From assembly GCA_002331025.1 (NCBI GenBank), contig DCYG01000004.1, positions 80,319 to 144,318 of the forward strand: DNA of 64,000 nucleotides. Direction: 5' to 3'. The stretch comes from Firmicutes bacterium UBA2116. Its GTDB lineage: Bacteria > Bacillota > Clostridia > Tissierellales > Sedimentibacteraceae. Below are positions 1 to 8,282 of the stretch, piece after piece; positions within the stretch are counted from its first letter, which is position 1; each line of letters starts with the position of its first letter. The notes beneath the pieces are model-generated. The model saw only the letters and a program-made list of their open reading frames with translations, did not search any database and was not told where the DNA came from. The translations under genes were made by a program, and so were the position numbers.

Positions 1-742
1 TTTTAACCGCATCTCTTAAAAATTCTGCACATCCTGGCTGTTCCTTATCATAGTGAGCCCTGAATCTTTCATCATCCACATACATCTGAGTTAAATTGGC
101 ATGTGCTTCAGCGTTGTAATTTCCCCAGCAGAATGTAATCCATTTTTTATGAAGCTCTGCTGCCTTTTGACCGAGCTCTCCCGCAGGGTTACCTTCTTTG
201 TAGGCCTCCTTCAATGTTTCAAGAACCTCATTTCCAAGCTCCTGCAATTCTTTATACTGTTCTTCTGTCATATTCATAAATCTCTCGTTAGATTCTTTTA
301 CGGTTTCCTCACCGTATTTTTCTCTTATTTCTTTTCCGAATTCTTTTTCATTATCTTCTACAAGCTTTTTCTTAAAGCCTTCAAATTTTTCTTTATCGCT
401 CATTTTTATCTTCCCTCCTTTATTAAATATTGTCTTTTCTACATTATGGATTAAAGCATCCAATTGCTGTCTTCTTGCAAGGAGTTCATTATAGTGCTGC
501 TTCAATGCTTTTGTTTCGTCAAAATCCGGAGATGTAATAATTTTCTTTATGCTGTCTAAATTAACACCAAGCTCTTTGTAAAACAAAATTTGCTGCAGTA
601 TATCAATTTCTTTTCCCCCATAAATTCGATAACCTGATGAATTGATTCTTGCCGGCTTCAGAATTCCTATTTCATCATAGTACCTTAATGTTCTCGTACT
701 GATTCCTGCCAATGCGCTGAGTTTTTTTATTGTATATTCCAT
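1..742 (-). CDS. MerR-family regulator with TipAS-like drug-binding domain (3' end cut off)
   Basis: The reading frame is open from an ATG at 742 to the window edge, so the C-terminus is missing. Residues 1-70 form a MerR winged helix (MEYTIKKLSALAGIS, then TRTLRYYDEIGILKP), followed by a dimerisation helix to about residue 105. The remainder, with WITFCWGNYN and MYVDDERFRAHYD, matches the TipAS antibiotic-recognition domain. Family members sense peptide antibiotics and activate efflux or sequestration genes. An ideal Shine-Dalgarno and ATG inside the gene (403) would give the drug-binding domain alone, as in Streptomyces TipA. The target gene is not visible; it may lie outside the window. 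Confidence 0.9.
   Translation of the reverse strand, partial: MEYTIKKLSALAGISTRTLRYYDEIGILKPARINSSGYRIYGGKEIDILQQILFYKELGVNLDSIKKIITSPDFDETKALKQHYNELLARRQQLDALIHNVEKTIFNKGGKIKMSDKEKFEGFKKKLVEDNEKEFGKEIREKYGEETVKESNERFMNMTEEQYKELQELGNEVLETLKEAYKEGNPAGELGQKAAELHKKWITFCWGNYNAEAHANLTQMYVDDERFRAHYDKEQPGCAEFLRDAVK
403..420 (-). promoter_or_regulatory. Internal ribosome binding site and start within the TipA-like gene
   Basis: On the minus strand AAGGAGGGAA (420-411) is followed by an ATG at 403 in the frame of the MerR/TipAS gene. This is stronger than most gene-start RBSs in the window and falls exactly at the junction between the DNA-binding and drug-binding domains. Confidence 0.7.
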
Positions 743-838
743 TTCCTCACTCCTTACATTAACAGTGTACACATTCACGCTACGTTAATGTCAATAGTTT
801 TTTTATAAATATTTCATAGATTGTTGAAAAGGTTCGTC

Positions 839-3463
839 CTATTCTAATATTTCCACGTATCCTTCAGTACCGTTCAACCGTATTTTCTGTCCGTCTTTTA
901 TTATTTTTGTGGCATTTTCAATTCCAACAACTCCGGGAAGACCGTATTCCCTCGTTATAACCGCTCCATGCGTTGTAAAGCCTCCTACTTCGGTTATTAA
1001 ACCTCTTATAGTAACAAATAGCGGAGTCCAGCTTGGGTCAGTAAATTGTGTCACTAAAATATCACCGTCTTCTACCTTAGCATCATTCATTGACAAAATC
1101 ACTCTTGCTCTTCCTTCCACAATGCCTGATGAAACCGGAATTCCGGATAATGATCCTTCCGGGATATTTGCAGAAGACATTTTCATGGATGGTACGTATC
1201 CGTCTGAAGTGATTATTCTTGGAGGTGTCAATTTTTTAAAATGCGTGTATTCATTTTTTCTTTTCTCAATAACATTATAATCAAATTTATTTGCCGCTAC
1301 AGCTTCTTTGAGTTCGTCAAAATACATATAATATATATCCTCTGCCTCTTTGATTATACCCTTTGCAGCAAGCGTATCAGCTATATTTTTTAATGCTCTT
1401 TTGTAAATTTTATATCTTCTCACAATATAGTATTTTGGATATTCTCTGCATCCAATAAAATTTCTTAAGATACTGATATTTTTTTTCAGTTTTTTAGCTT
1501 TTTTATTACCGCCCGGCATACTCTCCAAATGCCTTATTATTTCATTTTCTTTTGCTTTTGCCGTTAATTTTCCTGCTTCAAATTTCTCCTGCTGCTCCCT
1601 GCTTTTTAGAACATTGATATTGTTTAATATTAACGGTACGAGCTGAGCAGGTTTCTCTTCCCAGCGATCCTTTGTTATATCTATCTCACCGGGACATCTC
1701 ATGCCATATTTATCAAGAAATAACATGAATGCTTCAACAACCTCATCACCACCGTGCAATCCCTTTATATCTTCCAGAAGTGTATCGCCGCCTGGACTAT
1801 CTGATATATAATTTATTATATCGGGATACTTTCGCGCAACATCTGATAAATCGCACAACGCAAGCCCCATTTCTGTTGTAACGTTACGCTCAGCCGATTT
1901 AGACAGAATATCCACAACGTTTTTTTCACCGGTCCACTTTTCTACACTTTTATTTATGGTATCACTTACCAATATTCCTGATATGATTGCTCCAAGCATT
2001 GTCGGATTATAAGCCATAGACAGCAGTTTTTCTTTATCTTTCTGAATAAACTCAAGAGCATCAGCCTCTGACAATTCAGAGAGCAGATTATCCGTTTCAT
2101 TAATTTCTTTTTCGAACCCTTCTAATAAATTTTCTATGATGTAAGGATTATTTTTCCTGCTTACGTTAAATGTTTCTAACAAAGATTTAAAGGTAAATAT
2201 TCCGCCCTTAATGTTTCTTTCACCACGCGGAAGTGATTTCATAAAATCTTTATCTTTTATTAGATTATTGAGTGCATATTGTATCAGCGGGTCCTGTTTG
2301 CCGGTTGCCATTACAAGCCTTTTTTTACCTGCATATGATGATAAATCATGAGTTATATCTGCATAGATTCTTCCGCCTATTCTATCCATAGTCGATTCTG
2401 AAATTATTTCAAAAAATGACATGCCTAACGGTCTGATTATATCAGTCATCATCTGGGTGTGACCAATCGACATATACACCCTTGGAGCTTCCTTTCCTTT
2501 ATAATCCGGAATTGGAAACAGAGTAGTTATTCCTCTGCTTTGTACTATATAAAATTCATCATTATATAGGCACCATTCTATATCCTGAGGGCTATTAAAA
2601 TAAGCTTCTATATTTCTGCCGATTCCTGCCAGGTCCAGTATCTGACTATCCGAAAGCACCTGCATGCCTTTTCTTTTATCATCTATATTTAATTCCTCTG
2701 TTTCACCATAAGCTGCAGGTTTAATTTCTATTTTCTTTATTCCTATATTTTTTTCTGCAATGCTTCCATATTTCACCTTATATATATCCGGATTTACAAT
2801 CCCTGAAACTAATGCTTCTCCAAGACCAAACCCTGCATCAATCGAAAGTGTTTTTCTGTCAGAGGTCATAGGATCTGCCGTAAACATTGTTCCGGACGCT
2901 TCCGACATAACCATTTTTTGTACAACTACAGAAAGCAGAACCTTTTTATGGTCAAATTTATTTTTTATTCTGTATGTTACTGCGCGGTCGGTAAAAAGTG
3001 ATGCCCAGCATTTTGTTATATATCTGATAATTTCATGATTTCCTTTAATATTAAGATAAGTGTCCTGCTGTCCTGCGAACGAGGCAGTGGGCAAATCCTC
3101 GGCTGTTGCGCTTGATCTGACTGCAAAGGACTGTTTCTTGTCATAATCTGATAATTCACTTAATATTTCATTCTCAATATCACTGTCTATCTTAATATTT
3201 TCAATAATCTCTCTTATCCTTTTACTTACAGAAGATATTTCACCTCTGTCTTCGGGCATTAATCCTGATAATTCAGAAAATAATTTTTCCAGCTCAATAT
3301 TGCCTTCAATAGTTTTTTGATATGCCTTTGTTGTAACACAGAAACCGTCAGGTATATTTATGTTATTTATTTTTGTCAATTCTCCAAGATTAACGCCTTT
3401 ACCGCCTACATCCATTATCATTGATTTATAAATCTCATTAAATTTTAAGACATATGTCTTCAT
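839..3463 (-). CDS. rph: Rifampicin phosphotransferase-like PEP/pyruvate dikinase
   Basis: 874 aa, the size of Rph enzymes (about 865 aa). The N-terminal ATP-grasp part has VGGKGVNLGEL near residue 20 and the AVRSSATAEDLPTASFAGQQ block near 115-135. The C-terminal swivelling domain carries GGFTTHGAVITREYG with the phospho-accepting histidine. The middle differs from true PEP synthase and fits the drug-binding insert of Rph, which inactivates rifamycins by ATP-dependent phosphorylation. The start at 3463 has a GGAGG site. It faces a TetR gene across palindromic DNA, which suggests drug-inducible control. An uncharacterised PEP-synthase-like function remains possible; substrate is inferred from family only. 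Confidence 0.75.
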   Translation of the reverse strand: MKTYVLKFNEIYKSMIMDVGGKGVNLGELTKINNINIPDGFCVTTKAYQKTIEGNIELEKLFSELSGLMPEDRGEISSVSKRIREIIENIKIDSDIENEILSELSDYDKKQSFAVRSSATAEDLPTASFAGQQDTYLNIKGNHEIIRYITKCWASLFTDRAVTYRIKNKFDHKKVLLSVVVQKMVMSEASGTMFTADPMTSDRKTLSIDAGFGLGEALVSGIVNPDIYKVKYGSIAEKNIGIKKIEIKPAAYGETEELNIDDKRKGMQVLSDSQILDLAGIGRNIEAYFNSPQDIEWCLYNDEFYIVQSRGITTLFPIPDYKGKEAPRVYMSIGHTQMMTDIIRPLGMSFFEIISESTMDRIGGRIYADITHDLSSYAGKKRLVMATGKQDPLIQYALNNLIKDKDFMKSLPRGERNIKGGIFTFKSLLETFNVSRKNNPYIIENLLEGFEKEINETDNLLSELSEADALEFIQKDKEKLLSMAYNPTMLGAIISGILVSDTINKSVEKWTGEKNVVDILSKSAERNVTTEMGLALCDLSDVARKYPDIINYISDSPGGDTLLEDIKGLHGGDEVVEAFMLFLDKYGMRCPGEIDITKDRWEEKPAQLVPLILNNINVLKSREQQEKFEAGKLTAKAKENEIIRHLESMPGGNKKAKKLKKNISILRNFIGCREYPKYYIVRRYKIYKRALKNIADTLAAKGIIKEAEDIYYMYFDELKEAVAANKFDYNVIEKRKNEYTHFKKLTPPRIITSDGYVPSMKMSSANIPEGSLSGIPVSSGIVEGRARVILSMNDAKVEDGDILVTQFTDPSWTPLFVTIRGLITEVGGFTTHGAVITREYGLPGVVGIENATKIIKDGQKIRLNGTEGYVEILE

Positions 3464-3539
3464 TTTTTTGCCTCCGAAAGTTTTGAAATTTAAATTACTT
3501 TATTTCATAATATATTATATAAATAGTAATGTCAATATA

Positions 3540-3571
3540 GTTTTGAAATAATCGTTGAATTATTTCAAAAC
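3540..3571. promoter_or_regulatory. 32-bp palindrome, probable TetR operator
   Basis: Arms GTTTTGAAATAAT (3540-3552) and ATTATTTCAAAAC (3559-3571) are perfect inverted repeats separated by 6 bp. A further half-site GTTTTGAAAT lies at 3480-3489 next to the rph RBS. The palindrome covers the -35 of the tetR promoter. Position between a divergent drug-modifying enzyme and a TetR gene makes an operator the simplest reading. Confidence 0.65.
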
Positions 3572-3582
3572 TATGATATAAT
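3555..3582 (+). promoter_or_regulatory. Promoter for tetR gene
   Basis: TTGAAT (3555-3560), 16-bp spacer, TATAAT (3577-3582). The -35 lies inside the 32-bp palindrome, which suggests autorepression. Confidence 0.55.
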
Positions 3583-3660
3583 ACATATATCATACCATCG
3601 CCTCGGCAATGCAAGCGAGCTTGCGCTGCACTCGGCTCAGATATGATATAATCCATATAT
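3572..3660. repeat. Small palindromic element with flanking 19-bp direct repeats
   Basis: TATGATATAATACATATAT (3572-3590) recurs with one change at 3642-3660. Between them is a GC-rich stretch with a perfect GCAAGC-GA-GCTTGC hairpin, flanked by TATATCATA and its reverse complement TATGATATA. The base composition contrasts sharply with the AT-rich surroundings, so this may be a small inserted MITE-like element that duplicated its target or the tetR -10 region. Confidence 0.5.
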
Positions 3661-3681
3661 ATAAATATGAAGGTGATTATG

Positions 3682-4266
3682 ATGAATGGTTATGAAAAAC
3701 GGACTCAAATAAAAAAAGAAGCAATTATCAATAGTGCTCGTGAATTGTTTATAAAACACGGAGTAACAGACGTATCAATAAGTGAAATAGCTGCCAAGGC
3801 CAATGTGTCTCAGGTTTCCATATACAATTATTTTGGCGATAAGATTTCTCTTGCAAGAGAGGTTCTTATTTCTTATATTGATATTTTGGTAAATGAGTAT
3901 GATGATATTTTAGAAGACAACATCTCTTTTGAAGAAAAATTAAAAATAATAATAACAAAAAAACACGATGCAATTACAAATTCTGGCAAGACATTTTTTA
4001 GTTCTGATGCATGGCAGGATAAAGCTTTAAAAGATATATACACTGAGGCAGCAAATTTAAAAATAAAAGCTATTTTCACAAAGTTTATTCAAAAAGGTAA
4101 ATGCGAAGGCTATATCAACAAGAATATACCGGATGATGCAATTTTGTCTTTTATGACAGCTTCATCATATATTACACAGCAGCCAAATTATATTGGTACC
4201 AGTGATGATTATAAGCTGGGAATAATAAAACTATTTTTATATGGTTTAGTCGGTAAGGAAAAATAA
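3682..4266 (+). CDS. TetR/AcrR-family transcriptional regulator
   Basis: 194 aa from the ATG at 3682, chosen because AAGGTG ends 6 nt upstream; the ATGs at 3667 and 3679 are too close to or before it. The N-terminal helix-turn-helix reads IINSARELFIKHGVTDVSI, then ISEIAAKANVSQVSIYNYFG, the standard TetR_N pattern. The C-terminal ligand domain is unassigned. It is divergent from the Rph-like gene and probably represses it and itself. Its 3' end overlaps the convergent VTT gene by 21 bp. Confidence 0.9.
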   Translation: MNGYEKRTQIKKEAIINSARELFIKHGVTDVSISEIAAKANVSQVSIYNYFGDKISLAREVLISYIDILVNEYDDILEDNISFEEKLKIIITKKHDAITNSGKTFFSSDAWQDKALKDIYTEAANLKIKAIFTKFIQKGKCEGYINKNIPDDAILSFMTASSYITQQPNYIGTSDDYKLGIIKLFLYGLVGKEK

Positions 4267-4803
4267 TAATTTTTTACTTAACAAATTCACAAGTAAAATT
4301 AATAAAATATAAAGTATTGATTTTAATGGATTTTCGAAAAATGAGCTCACATTTTCTCCTATGAATGCCAAAGACAGCATCATAACAAATTTAGCCGGCA
4401 AAAGCGTTATTAAGAAACGCCTTGTATTCATATTAGCCAAAGCAGCTGTTCCGCTTATTAAAAACGATGGAGAAAACGGAAAGCAATACAAAAAAAACAT
4501 GAGTGTAATATTTTTTTGTTTGATTTTTTCTAAAGTACTTTTATATTTGCTTTGTTTGATTTTTTCTTCGAATTTTTTTCCGCCAACTTTACGGATTAAT
4601 AAAAACAAAAGAAATGAGCCGATACAATTTCCTGCCCACGAATAGAGATACCCGAAGAAAAACCCGAATGTTGCAACATTTATTATAACAAAAGCGACCA
4701 GTGGAAGTATGGGGAAAAATGCCTCAACGACAGTAAATAAGATACCTGCCAATGGTCCTCCCGCTTCTACATATCTTAATACTATTTCTAAAATTTCATC
4801 CAT
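4246..4803 (-). CDS. VTT-domain (DedA/TVP38-like) membrane protein
   Basis: 185 aa with four to five hydrophobic segments and the VTT-type core (FFPILPLVAFVIINVATFG, then GNCIGSFLLFLLIRKVGG). Such proteins are thought to act as lipid scramblases/flippases or transporters in the inner membrane. A TTG at 4827 would add eight residues but lacks a ribosome site; ATG 4803 has a weak GGGA 9 nt upstream and gives the usual N-terminus. It overlaps the end of tetR convergently. Confidence 0.8.
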   Translation of the reverse strand: MDEILEIVLRYVEAGGPLAGILFTVVEAFFPILPLVAFVIINVATFGFFFGYLYSWAGNCIGSFLLFLLIRKVGGKKFEEKIKQSKYKSTLEKIKQKNITLMFFLYCFPFSPSFLISGTAALANMNTRRFLITLLPAKFVMMLSLAFIGENVSSFFENPLKSILYILLILLVNLLSKKLLFFLTD

Positions 4804-4911
4804 TTTTAATAATCCCGCTTGAAACAATTTAGTTTAATTATGCCCTAATTTATTGTATAATAGGCATGAATATTTGAAAATAATAAATAATAATATTCGA
4901 AAGGATTAAAC

Positions 4912-5418
4912 ATGAAATATTTTATAGGTGCACCCATTCCAAATTTATATAAAAATAAAGTTGAAACGCTGCGTGCTGAATTCAGATTTCTTACTACTGA
5001 ACCTCATATTACGATAGTACCGCCACCGGCACTTCCTGATGATGACTCTTTTATTACGGACTTAATTGAAGTGTGCAAAAATACCGAACCGTTTAAAATA
5101 AAGCTTGATAAACTTGGACAGTTTGGCAATAGGGTGCTTTATGTCAATGTATATTCTAAAGAATTAGTCAGCTTATATGATAATATATTTGAAAAATTAA
5201 ATCTTGTAAAAGAAAAAAGAGATTATACACCTCATTTAACCATAGTAAAACAACGTCCAAAAAGACCTGTTGATATAGAAGCAGTTAAAAAAAGGGCAGA
5301 AATTAAATTAACTTCTTACCCCGAATATACTTTAAATTCTGTAGTTGTCTATCATCAACCAAAAGAAAAATTCATTTATGTACCCTATATGGAAATACCG
5401 TTTAGCAATAAACAATGA
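4912..5418 (+). CDS. 2'-5' RNA ligase / 2H phosphoesterase family protein
   Basis: 168 aa with the two HxT catalytic motifs of the 2H superfamily: H32-I-T34 (EPHITIVPP) and H108-L-T110 (YTPHLTIVK). The size and spacing match the YjcG/LigT type. Members hydrolyse or ligate 2'-5' or cyclic phosphates in RNA or nucleotides; the exact substrate cannot be told. AAAGGA precedes the ATG at a good distance. Confidence 0.88.
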   Translation: MKYFIGAPIPNLYKNKVETLRAEFRFLTTEPHITIVPPPALPDDDSFITDLIEVCKNTEPFKIKLDKLGQFGNRVLYVNVYSKELVSLYDNIFEKLNLVKEKRDYTPHLTIVKQRPKRPVDIEAVKKRAEIKLTSYPEYTLNSVVVYHQPKEKFIYVPYMEIPFSNKQ

Positions 5419-5444
5419 AAAATGAATAATGAATAATGATTGTA

Positions 5445-5468
5445 GAATTTGTGCCTCTGCACAAATTC
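5445..5468. terminator. Hairpin between convergent genes
   Basis: GAATTTGTGC-CTCT-GCACAAATTC is a perfect 10-bp stem with a 4-nt loop between the phosphoesterase and glmM. The T-run is weak (TTTCATT), so termination is probable rather than certain. It is followed by short TGTTCACTGTTC tandem repeats (about 5476-5508). Confidence 0.55.
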
Positions 5469-5512
5469 TTTCATTAACTGTTCACTGTTCCTTGTTCACT
5501 GTTCACAGTATT

Positions 5513-6859
5513 TTACTTCAGTCTTTCTTCTATCAGTTTTGCCAACTCATTAGCGTATATATCCAATTCCGATTGGTTTTCTCCTTCAATCATAACTCTT
5601 ACCATCGGCTCTGTTCCTGAAGGTCTGATGAGTACTCTTCCTTTTCCGCTGAAGTGATCCTCTATTTCTTGAATTTTGTTTTTAATTATTTCATCATCTA
5701 AATAAGCATTCTTTTTCTCAGGTGATACGTGAGCATTTACCAGTGTCTGAGGCATTACTTGCATTATGCTCGCCAGCTCTGACAGATTGGTGTTCTTTTC
5801 TTTCACGACACTTAGCAGCTGCAGTGCTGTAAGAAGTCCGTCACCTGTCGTATTGTAATCGAGAAATATAATGTGTCCTGATTGCTCTCCTCCTATTGAA
5901 TGATTGCCTTTAAGCATTTCTTCAAGGACGTATCTGTCTCCCACCTTAGTTTTTATGATATCTATGTTATGCGCCTTCAGGCATACGTCTAGACCCATAT
6001 TAGTCATAACTGTTCCAATTACGGCATTACTTTTTAATTTTCCATTTTCTTTCATATGAGTTCCGCAAATTGCAAGAACATGATCCCCGTCAACTATATT
6101 ACCCTTTTCATCTGCAGCTATCAATCTGTCTGCATCGCCGTCAAAAGAAAGTCCTACATCTGCTCCTGTTTCCAATACAAGCTTCTGTATCTCTTCGGTC
6201 TTGGTTGAACCGCATTCTACGTTTATATTGATACCGTTTGGCTCATTATGTATTACATATACGCTTGCTCCAAGTTCACTGAGCAATTCCGGTGCAGCTT
6301 TATAAACGGCTCCGTTACCGCAATCAACCGCAATTTTCATTCCTTCTAAATTTACATTGATTGTCTTTTTCAGAAAATCCTTATACATATCAGTTGGACT
6401 TTCTACCAAAATCTTTCTCCCTATTTCCCCGGAAACAGGACGATAATCTATATCAATATTATTTAGCAAGTACTCTTCTATTGAATTTTCTGTTTCATCT
6501 GTTAATTTTAAGCCTTGCTCGTTAAAGAATTTTATGCCGTTGTACTCTACAGGATTATGTGATGCAGTAATCATAACTCCGCCATTTGCTTTTAATGTTT
6601 TTATCATACATGCTACGGCAGGAGTAGGAAGTATACCTAAATATAAAACATCTACGCCTGCAGAATTTAAGCCTGCAGACAACGCTCCTTCCAGCATATC
6701 TCCTGATATACGCGTATCCATTCCTACGACCATCTTTGGTCTTTTCTTGCCCTTTGTAAGAAAAAATCCTCCGATTCGTCCTAACTTATATGCCAATTCG
6801 GGTGTTAAATCTTTATTTGCAATTCCTCTGACTCCATCTGTTCCAAATAATTTTCCCAT
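5513..6859 (-). CDS. glmM: Phosphoglucosamine mutase
   Basis: 448 aa, the normal length. It converts glucosamine-6-phosphate to glucosamine-1-phosphate for UDP-GlcNAc and peptidoglycan synthesis in the cytoplasm. Seen: N-terminal GKLFGTDGVRGIAN, active-site serine loop VMITASHNPVEYNG near residue 100, metal loop SFDGDADR near 240, sugar loop GGEQSGH near 325 and phosphate loop RPSGTEPMVRVM near 410. GGAGG precedes ATG 6859. No glmS or other glucosamine gene is adjacent. Confidence 0.97.
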   Translation of the reverse strand: MGKLFGTDGVRGIANKDLTPELAYKLGRIGGFFLTKGKKRPKMVVGMDTRISGDMLEGALSAGLNSAGVDVLYLGILPTPAVACMIKTLKANGGVMITASHNPVEYNGIKFFNEQGLKLTDETENSIEEYLLNNIDIDYRPVSGEIGRKILVESPTDMYKDFLKKTINVNLEGMKIAVDCGNGAVYKAAPELLSELGASVYVIHNEPNGININVECGSTKTEEIQKLVLETGADVGLSFDGDADRLIAADEKGNIVDGDHVLAICGTHMKENGKLKSNAVIGTVMTNMGLDVCLKAHNIDIIKTKVGDRYVLEEMLKGNHSIGGEQSGHIIFLDYNTTGDGLLTALQLLSVVKEKNTNLSELASIMQVMPQTLVNAHVSPEKKNAYLDDEIIKNKIQEIEDHFSGKGRVLIRPSGTEPMVRVMIEGENQSELDIYANELAKLIEERLK

Positions 6860-6952
6860 CTTTCCTCCGATATAAATAAATTGATAATGCTAATTCGTAT
6901 TAATAAAAACAATAAACCATCATATATTTTAGCATATTTACGTACAAAAAAA

Positions 6953-6993
6953 AAGATACCAATTAAATTTAATGATAAATTAATGGTATCAAC
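6953..6993 (-). terminator. Terminator on the minus strand
   Basis: Read on the minus strand, GATACC-ATTAA pairs with TTAAT-TGGTATC (one bulge) and is followed by a run of nine T. It lies downstream of the orphan gene at 7195-7653 and upstream of glmM, separating the two. Confidence 0.65.
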
Positions 6994-7016
6994 TTACTAT
7001 TCATAGTTCAATAATT

Positions 7017-7152
7017 TGTCATCCTGAGCAATAGCTAAGGATCTTGACATCTGAAAACCTGAGATTCCCCAGTCTCATTCACAAAAATATACACTCCCTA
7101 CGGTAGCATATTTTTGGAATTCATTGCGAATAACCTACCGCTCGAAATGACA
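7017..7152 (-). repeat. Dispersed repeat family A, copy 1 (short form, reversed)
   Basis: Ends TGTCAT and ATGACA are inverted. Reverse complement shares GGTAGGTTATTCGCAATGAA and GTGAATGAGACTGGGGA with copies at 18539-18722 and 29120-29311. This copy lacks the roughly 50-bp internal hairpin found in the others. Together with the terminator it fills the 335-bp gap upstream of glmM. Confidence 0.85.
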
Positions 7153-7194
7153 GAAAGTGAACGATATACTTTTAGTCATAGCAATGATGCTAAA

Positions 7195-7653
7195 TTACTT
7201 AAATTCTTCTATTATATCATATAAAAAAGATTCATATATTGAAATAGTTTCATAGTCTTTATTTTTAATAGCATATTTTAATTCATCGCAAATCAAAGAA
7301 ATTAACTGATTAAAATTGTTTTTTAATTCGCATTTGTGATAATTATCATATGTAAATTCCTTTAATTCTCCGCCATGCCACAAATTAAAATACTTAAGAA
7401 TATAATTATATAAATCACTGTTGCTTTTAATTAAATTATACAAGGATAAAAAAATATAATCAGAATTTTTACAACTAACATTATAAATATCAAGTAACGT
7501 TATTCGATTATCTTCCTTAGATACTTGTATATTTCCTTCGATTATTCCAACTGCAGCCACTACGAAAAACATATTGTTAAAACGGTTTAATTCAATAATT
7601 TCAATATATTTTTCTACATCAAAAACGATTTCAGCAATCCTGCTTTTTATCAT
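7195..7653 (-). CDS. Hypothetical protein (orphan), next to an XRE regulator
   Basis: 152 aa, not recognised. Soluble, rich in Asn, Ile, Tyr and Leu, mostly helical in appearance, no signal peptide or membrane segment. A good GGGGG-type RBS precedes ATG 7653. A TTGACA/TATCAT promoter overlaps an operator-like repeat shared with the divergent XRE gene, so the two probably form a regulatory pair. Confidence 0.7.
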   Translation of the reverse strand: MIKSRIAEIVFDVEKYIEIIELNRFNNMFFVVAAVGIIEGNIQVSKEDNRITLLDIYNVSCKNSDYIFLSLYNLIKSNSDLYNYILKYFNLWHGGELKEFTYDNYHKCELKNNFNQLISLICDELKYAIKNKDYETISIYESFLYDIIEEFK

Positions 7654-7683
7654 TCCTAACCCCCTTTAATTTTACTTACTTAT

Positions 7684-7712
7684 ATGATAAATCAAGCTTT
7701 ACATTTTGTCAA
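7684..7712 (-). promoter_or_regulatory. Promoter of the 7195-7653 gene
   Basis: On the minus strand TTGACA (7712-7707), 17-bp spacer, TATCAT (7689-7684). The -35 overlaps the first TTACATTTTGTCAAT repeat. Confidence 0.6.
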
Positions 7713-7743
7713 TAATTATATAAAAAAATTACATATTGTAAAT
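7699..7743. promoter_or_regulatory. Two operator-like repeats between divergent genes
   Basis: TTACATTTTGTCAAT (7699-7713) and TTACATATTGTAAAT (7729-7743) are alike and start 30 bp apart, about three helical turns. The second contains a TTACA-TAT-TGTAA palindrome. They cover the promoter of the orphan gene, as expected for binding sites of the adjacent XRE protein. Confidence 0.55.
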
Positions 7744-7748
7744 TATTG

Positions 7749-7777
7749 TTGTTTTTTATCAATTTATGAATTATAAT
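7749..7777 (+). promoter_or_regulatory. Promoter of the XRE regulator
   Basis: TTGTTT (7749-7754), 17-bp spacer, TATAAT (7772-7777), about 57 bp before the start codon. Confidence 0.5.
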
Positions 7778-7833
7778 TAAATGATGGGTATAATCTTATT
7801 GAATTAAACAAATATAATTAAAGGATTTCATAA

Positions 7834-8229
7834 ATGAGCAGTAAAATAAGTGAAAGAATCCGCTATCTGAGATTGAAAAATAATCTGACAGCAAAGGATT
7901 TAAGTTTAATATTGGGCACTTCTGAATCGGCAATATCTCTATATGAAAACGGAAAGCGCAAACCAAGTATAGAACTGATTTTGAAGATGGCCGATTATTT
8001 TAATGTGTCAACTGATTTCATTTTAGGTGCGGACAAGAATACTATAACAGACAGTGAAAAAATTATTGATATTGATTTTTCCGAAGTTTTAGAAAGTCTG
8101 ATAGTTTATATGAACAACCAAAATACAATAAGATTTGATGGACAACCACTTGATAATAATATGAAAAAGATGTTTATGAAGAACGTTACTAATATATTAG
8201 ATAATATGAGGTTTTTTATTAATATTTAA
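7834..8229 (+). CDS. XRE-family transcriptional regulator
   Basis: 131 aa. Residues 6-60 are a Cro/C1 helix-turn-helix (IRYLRLKNNLTAKDLSLIL, then GTSESAISLYENGKRKPS). The C-terminal 65 residues are of unknown type, perhaps for dimerisation. AAAGGA precedes ATG 7834. It is divergent from an orphan gene and followed 53 bp later by an ABC-F gene, with which it may be co-transcribed. Confidence 0.9.
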   Translation: MSSKISERIRYLRLKNNLTAKDLSLILGTSESAISLYENGKRKPSIELILKMADYFNVSTDFILGADKNTITDSEKIIDIDFSEVLESLIVYMNNQNTIRFDGQPLDNNMKKMFMKNVTNILDNMRFFINI

Positions 8230-8282
8230 ATGAACAGCCAAATCCGTATAACCATGAAGTATTTAAATCGAAAGGATCAATT

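Noticed and set aside
101..454. 117-codon frame on the plus strand opposite the TipA-like gene
   Set aside because: Antisense to a well-supported gene; hydrophobic low-complexity product from AT-rich DNA.
839..3463. Naming the dikinase as PEP synthase (ppsA)
   Set aside because: Length, N-terminus and the middle region fit the Rph group better, and the TetR neighbour suits resistance rather than gluconeogenesis.
5429..5620. 63-codon frame across the glmM end
   Set aside because: Overlaps glmM and the terminator, contains TGTTCACTGTTC tandem repeats, no RBS.
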